Source: Akkermansiaceae bacterium UBA5689 (GTDB lineage: Bacteria > Verrucomicrobiota > Verrucomicrobiia > Verrucomicrobiales > Akkermansiaceae). From it: a DNA stretch of 15,027 nucleotides. Positions 7,290-14,850 of this stretch are shown here, in pieces (the first letter of the stretch is position 1; each line of letters opens with the position of its first letter). The position numbers and the translations under genes are program-made. The stretch lies in the NCBI GenBank assembly GCA_002420305.1, contig DIHT01000091.1, positions 1 to 15,027 on the forward strand, in the 5' to 3' direction. The notes under the pieces are model-generated. The model saw only the letters and a list, made by a program, of their open reading frames with translations, searched no databases and had not been told where the DNA came from.

Positions 7290-8516
7290 ATGAGGTTTGT
7301 GATGGTTTCCCTTGTCCTTCTCACTGGCTTTTTAGGACTGGTTCTACCTGCAGATGCGGAGGAGAGCTGGCCTTCCTGGCGAGGGTCGCGTGGTGATGGC
7401 TCCAGCCCAGACGAGACGGTGCCGCTGGAATGGAATGTGCAGAAAAATACGATTTGGAAGAAGAGCCTGCCGGGAAAGGGACATGCTTCACCCATCGTGT
7501 GGAAGGATCATGTTTTTGTGGTGGCTGCAGTAGAGGATCGGAGGGTTCTGCTTTGTCTGGATCGTCTTAGTGGCGAGGAGAGGTGGGTAAAGACGGTGTT
7601 GACTTCCTCCCGCGAGCCAATTCACCGGCGTAACAGCCTGGCCTCGTCTACCCCGGTTACGGATGGAAGGTTGGTCTATGTAAGTTTTCTTGATGGTGAT
7701 GAAATGTATGTGGCGGCCTATGACTTTGACGGAAAACGAAGGTGGGAGAAGCGCCCCGGGGTGTTCTCCAGCGTGCACGGTTATTGTTCGAGCCCTATCC
7801 TCTGGAAGAACAAGGTGATTGTTAATGGAGATCACGATGGCGATTCCTATATCGTAGCATTGGATAAGAATACGGGGGAGGAAGTTTGGAAGACAATGCG
7901 CCTGAACCGGACCCGGAGTTACTGCACTCCGGTAATCTGGACCATTGAAGGGCGGAATCAGATGGTTCTCTCGGGAGATAAGACGGTGGCGAGCTATGAT
8001 CCTGACACGGGGAAGCGACACTGGGTAATCGACGGTCCCACCGACCAGTTCGTGGCCTCCCTGGTGTATAACGGGGATCTGCTCTTCATGACCTGCGGGT
8101 TTCCGCAGCGACATATGCTGGCTATCGATCCGCGGGGCTCAGGTAATGTGACCAAGTCACACGTCAGGTGGCGGACCCGCAAGGATCCTTCCTATGTGCC
8201 GAGTCCAGCCAGTATCGGGAAATATTTCATGGTGGTATCCGATAGTGGGAAGGCGAGTTGTCTGGAGGCTGGAACAGGTAGGCTCGTGTGGAATCAACGG
8301 ATTGGTCGTGAACATGGTGCGTCGGCCATTACAGTGCAGGGGCACGTCTGCTTCGTCTCGGAAAAAGGGGTCATGACTGTGATTAAGCCAGGGGAGGAGT
8401 ATGCGGAGGTAGCGAAGAATGAACTCGGAGAGGAGATGCACGCCTCGCCCGTGATCACGCGGGGGCAGTGGCTTCTTCGCGGTGAAGAGCACCTTTTCTG
8501 CATTGGGGCCAGATGA
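7290..8516 (+). CDS. Secreted PQQ-like beta-propeller repeat protein
   Basis: A 408-residue protein with a clear signal peptide (hydrophobic 5-20, likely cleavage after A-D-A at 23). The mature part starts with W-P-S-W-R-G (27-31 region), typical of PQQ-like propellers in Planctomycetota and Verrucomicrobiota. Repeated blade ends read C-L-D-R-L-S-G-E-E-R-W, A-L-D-K-N-T-G-E-E-V-W, S-Y-D-P-D-T-G-K-R-H-W and C-L-E-A-G-T-G-R-L-V-W, giving a seven- or eight-bladed propeller. Such proteins resemble BamB or quinoprotein dehydrogenases but usually lack proof of PQQ binding, and no catalytic Ca/PQQ residues can be assigned here. It follows the ATPase gene after 86 bases with no visible Shine-Dalgarno or terminator, so cotranscription is possible but unproven. 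It lies tail-to-tail with the TIM-barrel gene. Periplasmic location is expected. Confidence 0.9.
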   Translation: MRFVMVSLVLLTGFLGLVLPADAEESWPSWRGSRGDGSSPDETVPLEWNVQKNTIWKKSLPGKGHASPIVWKDHVFVVAAVEDRRVLLCLDRLSGEERWVKTVLTSSREPIHRRNSLASSTPVTDGRLVYVSFLDGDEMYVAAYDFDGKRRWEKRPGVFSSVHGYCSSPILWKNKVIVNGDHDGDSYIVALDKNTGEEVWKTMRLNRTRSYCTPVIWTIEGRNQMVLSGDKTVASYDPDTGKRHWVIDGPTDQFVASLVYNGDLLFMTCGFPQRHMLAIDPRGSGNVTKSHVRWRTRKDPSYVPSPASIGKYFMVVSDSGKASCLEAGTGRLVWNQRIGREHGASAITVQGHVCFVSEKGVMTVIKPGEEYAEVAKNELGEEMHASPVITRGQWLLRGEEHLFCIGAR

Positions 8517-8547
8517 GGCCCCCTTGGGAGACAAAGAGGGGAAGATC

Positions 8548-9600
8548 CTAGAGGATGCCCCGCGCCTTGAGATTGTTCAGGCGGTGGGCGATGTCTTCAA
8601 GTCCGTCTGCAGTGCACTGGTTGTAGTCCCGCCCGTCGGTGGTGTCGATGCCATGGCCGGGGTCCAGGTCCCGGAGAGCCTGAAGGGCCGCGTCATCGTG
8701 GCGGAACAGTTCGACGAATACCTGTGACAGAGTTCCGGTTTTCGCTACCGCAGTGAGCAGGGATCCGATCCACCCATCATCGGTGGAGAGGCATCCCCGG
8801 GTAGTCATAGCAGAGGCATGAAAGCAGCCGAGTTCACCCGTCTGCCCCATTTGAGCAATGAGATCCTCGTTTTCGGGAATTGTCAGAGCGGAGTCACCAC
8901 AGTGGGCGGCATCAGTGAGAGATTTAAAGAACTTGCTGTCTCCGCCGACGAGGGAATTGGCAGCCTGCAGAAATTTCCAGAGTCGGCCAATGTCGGTAAA
9001 GGTGGCGAACTCCCCGGGGCGCAGGAACTCCACATGCCAGGAATCGACACAGGAATCGGCGAGGCCTGCCTCGGTATAGCATCGATGATGAAGTTTGGCA
9101 TTCTGTTCCACGGCCGCCTCGAAGTCGGCACCGTCCTTGCGAGGTGAGCCGCTCATCCACTCCTCAATCGAGGTAGAGGATACGATAGTCACCCCATGGT
9201 TCTTGGCTGCTTCCAGTCCCGAGAGAAGCTGGTCTGTTACCGCCGACTCGTCCTCGGGATTCATGGGGTCGGCGCCACCCACCATCAGAACAAAGTAGAG
9301 ATTGAGGTCGAGATCCTTGATGCCATTACAGATCTCATCAAAATCCTGTGGCTTGGTGCCAGGAATCACCGGTAATTGGACTCCATTGATCTGAACCCGG
9401 CTCAGCTCCCGGAGCTTTTTCATTTCGGCAAGGACAACGAGTTCGCCCTCACTGGTTCGTGGCGCGTTGCCCTCGTCGTCTGGAACGATTCCTCCGACCC
9501 ATCCGGAATGAGTGGCGACGACTCCAAGTTCAATGTCGGTCTTATTGATAATATCAGCCATGGCGTTGGAGCAGTGTCCAAAGTGAACGCCATTGGTCAA
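8548..9600 (-). CDS. Xylose-isomerase-like TIM barrel protein
   Basis: A 350-residue reading frame whose strands and acidic/His motifs fit the xylose-isomerase-like TIM barrel superfamily: L-Y-F-V-L-M-V-G-G (101-109), H-G-V-T-I-V (135-140), H-V-E-F-L-R (189-194), L-T-D-A-A-H-C-G-D-S (228-237), F-H-A-S-A-M (260-265) and V-F-V-E-L-F (294-299). Glu191, Asp230, His233, His261 and Glu297 are plausible metal or substrate ligands. Substrate is unknown. The frame opens with TTG at 9600, with AAGGG about 13 bases upstream; the next start is ATG 9561 (residue 14), which would cut into what looks like a conserved G-H-x-x-N-A-M-A-D segment. It stands alone between two plus-strand propeller genes and shares a divergent promoter region with the second. 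No signal peptide is seen, so it is probably cytoplasmic. Confidence 0.8.
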   Translation of the reverse strand: MTNGVHFGHCSNAMADIINKTDIELGVVATHSGWVGGIVPDDEGNAPRTSEGELVVLAEMKKLRELSRVQINGVQLPVIPGTKPQDFDEICNGIKDLDLNLYFVLMVGGADPMNPEDESAVTDQLLSGLEAAKNHGVTIVSSTSIEEWMSGSPRKDGADFEAAVEQNAKLHHRCYTEAGLADSCVDSWHVEFLRPGEFATFTDIGRLWKFLQAANSLVGGDSKFFKSLTDAAHCGDSALTIPENEDLIAQMGQTGELGCFHASAMTTRGCLSTDDGWIGSLLTAVAKTGTLSQVFVELFRHDDAALQALRDLDPGHGIDTTDGRDYNQCTADGLEDIAHRLNNLKARGIL

Positions 9601-9664
9601 GAATCGTGGTGCCCTTATTATTCATCGACTGTTGGTAATCAGGCGTTTGTTGCTTCGATTCTTG
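9598..9664. repeat. Nine-base perfect inverted repeat in divergent promoter region
   Basis: CAAGAATCG (9598-9606) and its exact reverse complement CGATTCTTG (9656-9664) are separated by 49 bases, between the TTG of the minus-strand TIM-barrel gene and the ATG of the plus-strand propeller gene. The spacing is too wide for a simple hairpin terminator but fits two operator half-sites that could be bridged. The left arm overlaps the proposed TTG start. A small GGCCT/AGGCC hairpin (9681-9699) lies directly before the propeller ATG. Confidence 0.4.
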
Positions 9665-9700
9665 TTGAGGATCAGAAGAAGGCCTGACTGTAGTAGGCCA

Positions 9701-10963
9701 ATGATGTTGCGAGTGGCTCTAATGGTCTTGGTCTTGTGTGGAGGACAGGTGGTGTCGGCGGAAAACTGGCCTGCTTGGAGAGGGCCGCGCAGTAGCGGGG
9801 TGGTGCCGGATCGGAAAGGGCCTGCGAGTTTCTCGGGAACGCGCATGTGGAAGGCCAGACTGGAAGGGCGGGCCTGTTCGACCCCGGTGGTGTGGGATGG
9901 CAAGGTGTTTGTGACGGGATTGATTGGTGAGAATGATTCGGTCCAGGCCTTTGACCTCAGGAGTGGGAAGGAACTCTGGCGGAAGGAGCTGGGAGCGGCG
10001 AGGTCGGGAAGGACGCAGAGGATTGGGAGCAGCGCAAACTCGTCTCCGCTTACGGACGGGAAGCATCTTTATGTCTACTTCAAGTCGGGAACGGTGGCAG
10101 CGATGACCCTGCGGGGAGAGGTGACCTGGAAGATCAACCTCGATGAGGTCGCTCATCCGGACAAGATTCTCTGGGACCGGGGAACCTCGCCAATTTTTGC
10201 GGGGGGCCGTCTGGTCATCGCGGTCATGCAACAGGCGGGGACCTCTTATCTCGTTGCCCTGGACAAGAAAAACGGGAGCCGGGCCTGGATCACAGAGCGT
10301 CCCTTTCCTACGGTTGGAGAGAATGGAGACAGCTACTCTTCTCCCTTTGTGGAAACTGTCGACGGGGTAGAGACGATTGTGACTTGGGGGGGTGATCACC
10401 TGACGGGTCATCATGCGGCAACCGGGGAACAGCTTTGGTTCTGTGGCGGCTTCAACCCCAAGCCGGAGCGGGTCTGGCGGACCATTGCTTCTCCGTCAGG
10501 CACGAATGGAGTAGCCATCGTTCCCCATGGCCGTGAAGACCGGGTAGCGGGCATCAAGCTCGGGGGGAAGGGAGACATTACCAAGTCAGCATGGCTCTGG
10601 AGCGCTCGGGGCTGGGGATCGGACAATTGCACTCCTGCCGCCCACGGGAACCGGGCTCTCATGCTGACTGATACCGGGAAGGCCCGTGGGACCATGACGA
10701 TGGTGGATGCCACCACGGGGAAAAAGATCTGGCAGGAGAGCCTGCCAAAGTCGGTTCACACCTTCTGCGCGTCTCCAGTGGTGGCGGGGAAACGCCTTTA
10801 CGTTGCGCGCCGGGACGGGACGGTTTTTACCGCCAGCCTGACCGCGGATGGAATGGAGGACCTGCAGGAGATCACGATCGAGGAGGGAGTGATCGCCTCC
10901 CCGGTGGTGGTGGATGGCAAGGTGCTCATCCGGGGGGACCGGCACCTGGTGTGCTTGTGGTAG
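9701..10963 (+). CDS. Secreted PQQ-like beta-propeller repeat protein (second paralogue)
   Basis: A 420-residue protein from ATG 9701. It has a signal peptide (hydrophobic 4-16, likely cut after V-S-A at 20) and then N-W-P-A-W-R-G. Blade-end motifs are A-F-D-L-R-S-G-K-E-L-W, A-L-D-K-K-N-G-S-R-A-W, A-A-T-G-E-Q-L-W and V-D-A-T-T-G-K-K-I-W. The fold and opening motif match the propeller at 7290-8516, so the two are paralogues, although the sequences differ widely between the motifs. The frame extends upstream to 9593, but that would add 36 Arg-rich residues before the signal peptide and overlap the divergent gene's start, so I rejected it. The Cys13 context lacks a proper lipobox. A periplasmic or surface role is expected; enzymatic activity is unproven. 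It ends 18 bases before the converging transporter gene. Confidence 0.9.
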   Translation: MMLRVALMVLVLCGGQVVSAENWPAWRGPRSSGVVPDRKGPASFSGTRMWKARLEGRACSTPVVWDGKVFVTGLIGENDSVQAFDLRSGKELWRKELGAARSGRTQRIGSSANSSPLTDGKHLYVYFKSGTVAAMTLRGEVTWKINLDEVAHPDKILWDRGTSPIFAGGRLVIAVMQQAGTSYLVALDKKNGSRAWITERPFPTVGENGDSYSSPFVETVDGVETIVTWGGDHLTGHHAATGEQLWFCGGFNPKPERVWRTIASPSGTNGVAIVPHGREDRVAGIKLGGKGDITKSAWLWSARGWGSDNCTPAAHGNRALMLTDTGKARGTMTMVDATTGKKIWQESLPKSVHTFCASPVVAGKRLYVARRDGTVFTASLTADGMEDLQEITIEEGVIASPVVVDGKVLIRGDRHLVCLW

Positions 10964-10981
10964 GAAAGGAATTTTCTTTCT

Positions 10982-12367
10982 TCAACCAATCCACCCCAGA
11001 GCCTTGCCCCCGGTGATGGCGGCTACCGTAAGGATGGCGAGAGAACTCAGGACAAAAGCGATCCTGTAGGGCCTCCCTCCCCCAAGTTCGCGGGGAGCCC
11101 ACCTGCGGTGCATGATGATCGCGGCATAGACCACGATGAGAAGAATGAAGGAGGTGGCAACTCCTCCGATAATGACCATGACTCCTGGTGCCTGAAAGGT
11201 GAGGAAGAGGATGCCCCAGATGGAGGGGAACACATAGGCGCAGCCCTTAACGAACTTTCGGCGGCTCTCCGGGTCTTGGAAGTCCCCCCAGCCCAGTTGG
11301 CTGAAGGCATCACTGAAGAGGCGGGTCCAGGCTGCGAGGGCGGAGAAGAGGGTGGAAAAGAGGACCACCAAGGCCCCCCCGAGGAAGATCCCAAACGCCC
11401 AGGGACCGAGGGACTCGGTATAGATCGCGCCCAATTGGGTAATCATATCATTCTTCTCCGGAAGGAGGCCATTCCGGTGAAGAATGGCAGCGCCGAGAAT
11501 ATAGAAGAGGACCGTGACGAGGGTGTAGCAGACCATGGCAGCGATGGCGTCAAGGGTCATGACCTTGATCCAGCCCCGTGCTCGCTTTACCCAGACCCGA
11601 TGCGCTTCGCCAGTGGTCCATCCCGGCCGCGGTCCAGTGTGAGCAGCGTAGCCTTTTTCGAGCAGCCAGTAGTTGTAGGCCATGATCTCGTCTCCCCCCA
11701 CCCCGGTAATTCCGAAGGCCCCCACCGCAAAGAGGATCATGGCAGCGGGAAGTTGGAGATTCAGTCCGGAGAGGAGTTCCGCTCCGCTGACGGCATTGCC
11801 TGTCCATTGCAGAGCGAGGACGGAGACAAGGGTGAAGATGGTGAAGAGACCAATCATGATGAGAGAGAGGCGCTCCAAAAGTCCGTACCGTCCGACGGAA
11901 ACAACAATAGCGACGGCGAGTGCGGTGAAAAATGTCCACCATGCGAGTCCGAATTCCGCGAGAGCCGGAATCTGCATGAAAATGAGGGCTACCCCGCCTA
12001 CGATTCCGCCGACCTGCAGGAACTTGAGACTCATGATGAGCAGCCACGCCCAGATGGAGATGTGCCCCTTGCCGAGGCGAGGACCGGGCAGGTCATTCAG
12101 GGCCTGCATGGTAGTACGGCCGGTGTAAATGGCGTGTTTGCCAAACTCGAGCTGGATGGTGACTTTGACAAGACAGGAGAAGAGAATGACCCAGAGACAG
12201 ATGAATCCCGCCTTGGCTCCAAGGAGAGTGGTGGCAAAGAGCTCCCCTGAGCCGACGATGGAAGCAGAAAGGATAAAGCTGGGTCCAAGGTAGCGGAGTT
12301 TTCCAGTAAGGGTGGTCGGCGGCTCAAGGATCTTCTGGTCGGTGAGCTGATATGGGTTGTCTTCCAT
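10982..12367 (-). CDS. Nramp-superfamily transporter lacking canonical metal-site motifs
   Basis: A 461-residue polytopic inner-membrane protein with about 11 hydrophobic spans. The start L-R-Y-L-G-P-S-F-I-L-S-A-S (25-37) and overall layout match the Nramp (LeuT-fold) superfamily. The metal-binding D-P-G-N of transmembrane helix 1 is replaced by V-G-S-G-E (38-42), and the M-P-x-N of helix 6 by G-V-G-G-D-E-I-M-A-Y-N (222-232). This is the divergent VGSGE-type subgroup found in environmental bacteria, whose substrate I cannot assign; classical Mn/Fe transport should not be assumed. I chose ATG 12367 (M-E-D-N-P-Y-Q-L) rather than the longer frame from 12487, whose extra 40 residues are polar and unlike the family. 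It is divergent from the DUF6600 lipoprotein gene. Confidence 0.88.
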   Translation of the reverse strand: MEDNPYQLTDQKILEPPTTLTGKLRYLGPSFILSASIVGSGELFATTLLGAKAGFICLWVILFSCLVKVTIQLEFGKHAIYTGRTTMQALNDLPGPRLGKGHISIWAWLLIMSLKFLQVGGIVGGVALIFMQIPALAEFGLAWWTFFTALAVAIVVSVGRYGLLERLSLIMIGLFTIFTLVSVLALQWTGNAVSGAELLSGLNLQLPAAMILFAVGAFGITGVGGDEIMAYNYWLLEKGYAAHTGPRPGWTTGEAHRVWVKRARGWIKVMTLDAIAAMVCYTLVTVLFYILGAAILHRNGLLPEKNDMITQLGAIYTESLGPWAFGIFLGGALVVLFSTLFSALAAWTRLFSDAFSQLGWGDFQDPESRRKFVKGCAYVFPSIWGILFLTFQAPGVMVIIGGVATSFILLIVVYAAIIMHRRWAPRELGGGRPYRIAFVLSSLAILTVAAITGGKALGWIG

Positions 12368-12511
12368 GGGAGAAGGCAGGGTGTACGCTTGGGAATGCTT
12401 TCTGAAGCTCGAAATAAGGTAATGGAAACGAACCGAGGGGAGAGTTCGTCGATTTATTGAATAAGTGAGGGGGTGAATCGTGTCCAAGGGGTTGAATCTA
12501 TTTATTCAGTT
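12368..12511. promoter_or_regulatory. Divergent promoter region with stacked palindromes
   Basis: The 144-base region between the transporter and the lipoprotein contains ACGAAC (12428-12433), ten bases, then GTTCGT (12444-12449), a perfect six-base inverted repeat whose half-sites are 16 bases apart centre to centre, typical of a dimeric repressor operator. Next come the AT-rich palindrome TTATT-G-AATAA (12454-12464) and TGAAT-N6-ATTCA (12493-12508), the latter just before the lipoprotein ATG. The half-site spacing suggests a shared regulator, but none is encoded nearby and no firm -35/-10 pair stands out. Confidence 0.35.
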
Positions 12512-14836
12512 ATGAAGCGTTTTTTCTCTCATTTCCCCGTTCTTGTTGCCGTTTGCCTTCTGCCTAGCTGCGACCTTGCGAAGCTCTCGGCCGATGGAGA
12601 AACTAGAAAACTGAAGGAAAAGGTTGCTCAGCTTGAGAAAGAGCGCGAAGAGGCTGCCCTTGAGGCGGAACTGGAGGAGGCTCGTCGCCAGCTCGCGATT
12701 GCTCTAAGCGCTCTGGATGAAGAGGCACCAGTCGAAGCCGGAGAGCCCGGTGAAGGTGGTGAACTTGATGACGATCCTAATGACTTGGAAGAGTTCGTGG
12801 ATATTCCCCGGGCGATCGTGGTGGAGGAAGCGCCGCAAGATGATACATTGCTACCAAGTGCAGAGGCCTCGGTGGCTCTGGAAGCGACAGTCCCAGCTGC
12901 GCTTCTCGAAGCCGGGGATCATCAGATTTTCTTTGCAGAGCTTTCGCGTTTCGGTGAGTGGTTCGAGACCCGGGACTACGGATTCGTGTGGCAACCGATG
13001 GCGCTTGGAACCAATCCGGCGTGGAGGCCCTACACCCGGGGTCGCTGGGTGAATTCTGATCAAGGGTGGACCTGGCTCTCGGACGAGCCCTTTGGCTGGG
13101 CGGTCTACCACTATGGACGATGGGTGCTTCTTGCCGAACACGGGTGGGTTTGGGTGCCGGGAGATGACTGGGCGCCGGCCTGGGTTTCGTGGCGCCAGAA
13201 CGACGACTATCTCGGCTGGGCTCCTCTGCCTCCCGAGACCCTCTACGACGAGGTCTATGACTACGACCCGGGAATCGACCTCGCCTACGATGTCTCCCCA
13301 GAATACTACAATTTTGTCCCGGTGGACCACTTCTACGAGCCGGTGCATTCGCACTGTGTGCCGCGAACAACGGTAGTCACGATCATCATCAGCACCCGTA
13401 ATGTAACACGTTTTTCCATGCGGGAGAACCATGTGCACTGTGGCGGACCGGATTTTTCCTGGGTGAATCGGCATGCGCGTCGTCCGGCACGTCGTTGCCA
13501 GATTGACATGGGAATGGGCCACGATCATTTCGCTCGCCGCCATCATCATCGCTTGCACGAGGATCGCTTGCATGTATTCGCTCCACGGGTTGATGCTCCC
13601 TGGAACGCAGCAGTCTGCCCTGGCCGGGTAGCGAGGAATCTGGGCCGGGTGGAAATCGTCCGGGCGGGCAACAGAGAGATCGAACGAGATCTCAGGCATC
13701 GTTATCATGAGGCTGCGGTGCAGCGCCAGGAGTCGGCAAGGGAGGCTCTTGAGAGGCCTGAATGCCAGGTGGCTCTGCGTAATAATCAGGAGCGGCGACG
13801 GAATGTGGCAGGATCCCCAAAGGGGAGTGAGGACCTTGTGCAAGATCGGAAGCGTCGCAGAGCGAGGGCTGAGGAGGGACTGCGTGCCGCAACCGAGGCT
13901 GTGGCGGTAGCGGAACGTCGTGTCGAGGAACGGAAACTACAACCTGAGGAGCGGGTCCAAGCAGGCAGGAAGATTGAGCAGGCCAAGAAGGAATTGGCCG
14001 TGGCTCGGGAGTCCCTAGATACCCGTGGTGCAGGTAGAGAATCACGATCGGGCGCGCGGGGCAATCCGGAGAATCTCTCCGATGAAGCTAGGCGGGCCGA
14101 AATGTCTCGTCATCGAGTAATGGAAGTGAAGCAGCGGGCTCTTGCAGAGGAGAAGGCGGCGGAAGAGAAGCGCCGAGTTCTTGCGGAGCAGAAAGTAGCG
14201 GAGGCCAAGCGGCAGGAAATGGCTCGGCAGCAGGCATTAGAAGTGAAGCAGCGCGCTCTTGCGGAGGAGAAAGCGGTGGAAGCCAGGCGGGTGGAAATCG
14301 CTCGTAAGCAGGCCGTCGAGGCGAAGCAGCGGGCTCTTGCGGAGCAGAAGGCGATGGAAGCCAGGCGGGTGGAAATCGCTCGTAAGCAGGCTGTCGAGGC
14401 GAAGCAGCGTGCTCTTGCGAAGGATCAGGCCGAGCAGAAGGCCGCGGAAGCCAGACGGGCGGAAATAGCTCGGCAGCAGGCTTTGGACGCTAGACGCCAG
14501 GCTGTTGCGAGGCAGCGAGCAGAAGAGTCAGAACGTCGAGCAGTTGCTCAGCGAAAGGGAGAAGAGTCCCGTCGGCGGGCAGAGATCGAGGCAAGACGAA
14601 AAGCTCAGATTGAGGCACAACGCCGCACGCAGCAGGAGGCGCAACGTCGTTCCGAGGCTTTACTGGCTAAACGCAGGGTTGAAGAACAGCGTGCAGCGAA
14701 GGAAAGAGCACTGGCCTTGGGACGTGCTCAAGCGAAAGCCAAGGCACAAGCAAGTGCTCAGGCCGCAGCGCTACGTCAGAAAGCAGAGATTGCGCGGAGG
14801 CAGGTATCCAAGTCACGTCGCCGGAAGGAGCGCTAG
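12512..14836 (+). CDS. DUF6600 lipoprotein with His-rich patch and TolA-like coiled-coil tail
   Basis: A 774-residue protein from ATG 12512. The N-terminus is a lipoprotein signal, K-R-F-F-S-H then a hydrophobic run ending L-L-P-S-C with the lipidated Cys at 20. A short coiled coil (about 29-70) and an acidic linker (70-135) follow. Residues 144-242 form a Trp/Tyr-rich DUF6600 domain with repeated G-R-W-V, G-W-T-W, G-W-A-V-Y-H-Y-G-R-W and G-W-V-W-V-P-G-D-D-W. A His-rich stretch (336-354) contains G-H-D-H-F and R-H-H-H-R. From about 385 to the end the protein is a very charged Ala/Glu/Arg/Lys/Gln helix with tandem repeats, like TolA's central domain. It is probably outer-membrane or periplasmic; function is unknown. 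The frame extends to 12473, but that would put 13 residues before the signal. No Shine-Dalgarno is seen. Confidence 0.88.
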   Translation: MKRFFSHFPVLVAVCLLPSCDLAKLSADGETRKLKEKVAQLEKEREEAALEAELEEARRQLAIALSALDEEAPVEAGEPGEGGELDDDPNDLEEFVDIPRAIVVEEAPQDDTLLPSAEASVALEATVPAALLEAGDHQIFFAELSRFGEWFETRDYGFVWQPMALGTNPAWRPYTRGRWVNSDQGWTWLSDEPFGWAVYHYGRWVLLAEHGWVWVPGDDWAPAWVSWRQNDDYLGWAPLPPETLYDEVYDYDPGIDLAYDVSPEYYNFVPVDHFYEPVHSHCVPRTTVVTIIISTRNVTRFSMRENHVHCGGPDFSWVNRHARRPARRCQIDMGMGHDHFARRHHHRLHEDRLHVFAPRVDAPWNAAVCPGRVARNLGRVEIVRAGNREIERDLRHRYHEAAVQRQESAREALERPECQVALRNNQERRRNVAGSPKGSEDLVQDRKRRRARAEEGLRAATEAVAVAERRVEERKLQPEERVQAGRKIEQAKKELAVARESLDTRGAGRESRSGARGNPENLSDEARRAEMSRHRVMEVKQRALAEEKAAEEKRRVLAEQKVAEAKRQEMARQQALEVKQRALAEEKAVEARRVEIARKQAVEAKQRALAEQKAMEARRVEIARKQAVEAKQRALAKDQAEQKAAEARRAEIARQQALDARRQAVARQRAEESERRAVAQRKGEESRRRAEIEARRKAQIEAQRRTQQEAQRRSEALLAKRRVEEQRAAKERALALGRAQAKAKAQASAQAAALRQKAEIARRQVSKSRRRKER
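14123..14485 (+). repeat. Tandem in-frame repeat in the coiled-coil tail
   Basis: Four successive units of 117, 78, 78 and 90 bases begin at 14123, 14240, 14318 and 14396, each starting E-[VA]-K-Q-R-A-L-A. The two 78-base units differ at only seven positions by eye and share an uninterrupted 36-base identical block. The last unit has a 12-base insertion (K-D-Q-A). Unit lengths are all multiples of three, so the frame is kept. The pattern indicates recent duplication within the gene and likely variation in length between strains. Confidence 0.85.
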
Positions 14837-14850
14837 AGAGGAGTCCTCCC

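Noticed and set aside
8517..8547. Terminator between the first propeller and the TIM-barrel gene
   Set aside because: CCCC and GGGG runs could pair only with a bulge and there is no T-tract on either strand; too weak to call.
9593..9700. Upstream extension of the second propeller gene
   Set aside because: It would add 36 mostly Arg/Leu residues before a good signal peptide and overlap the divergent gene's start; ATG 9701 fits better.
10964..10981. Bidirectional terminator between the second propeller and the transporter
   Set aside because: GAAAG/CTTTC with an AT-rich loop gives a weak five-pair stem; not enough support.
11108..12250. 380-codon open frame on the plus strand inside the transporter gene
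   Set aside because: It is antisense to a clear membrane transporter, and its product is low-complexity Gly/Glu/Asp/Pro with no motif; it is a by-product of GC-rich codon use.
12851..13843. 330-codon minus-strand frame inside the lipoprotein gene
   Set aside because: The opposite strand encodes a coherent DUF6600 domain; this frame has no recognisable domain or start context.
14123..14485. CRISPR-like array
   Set aside because: Repeats are contiguous, in frame, without spacers, and encode a coiled coil.
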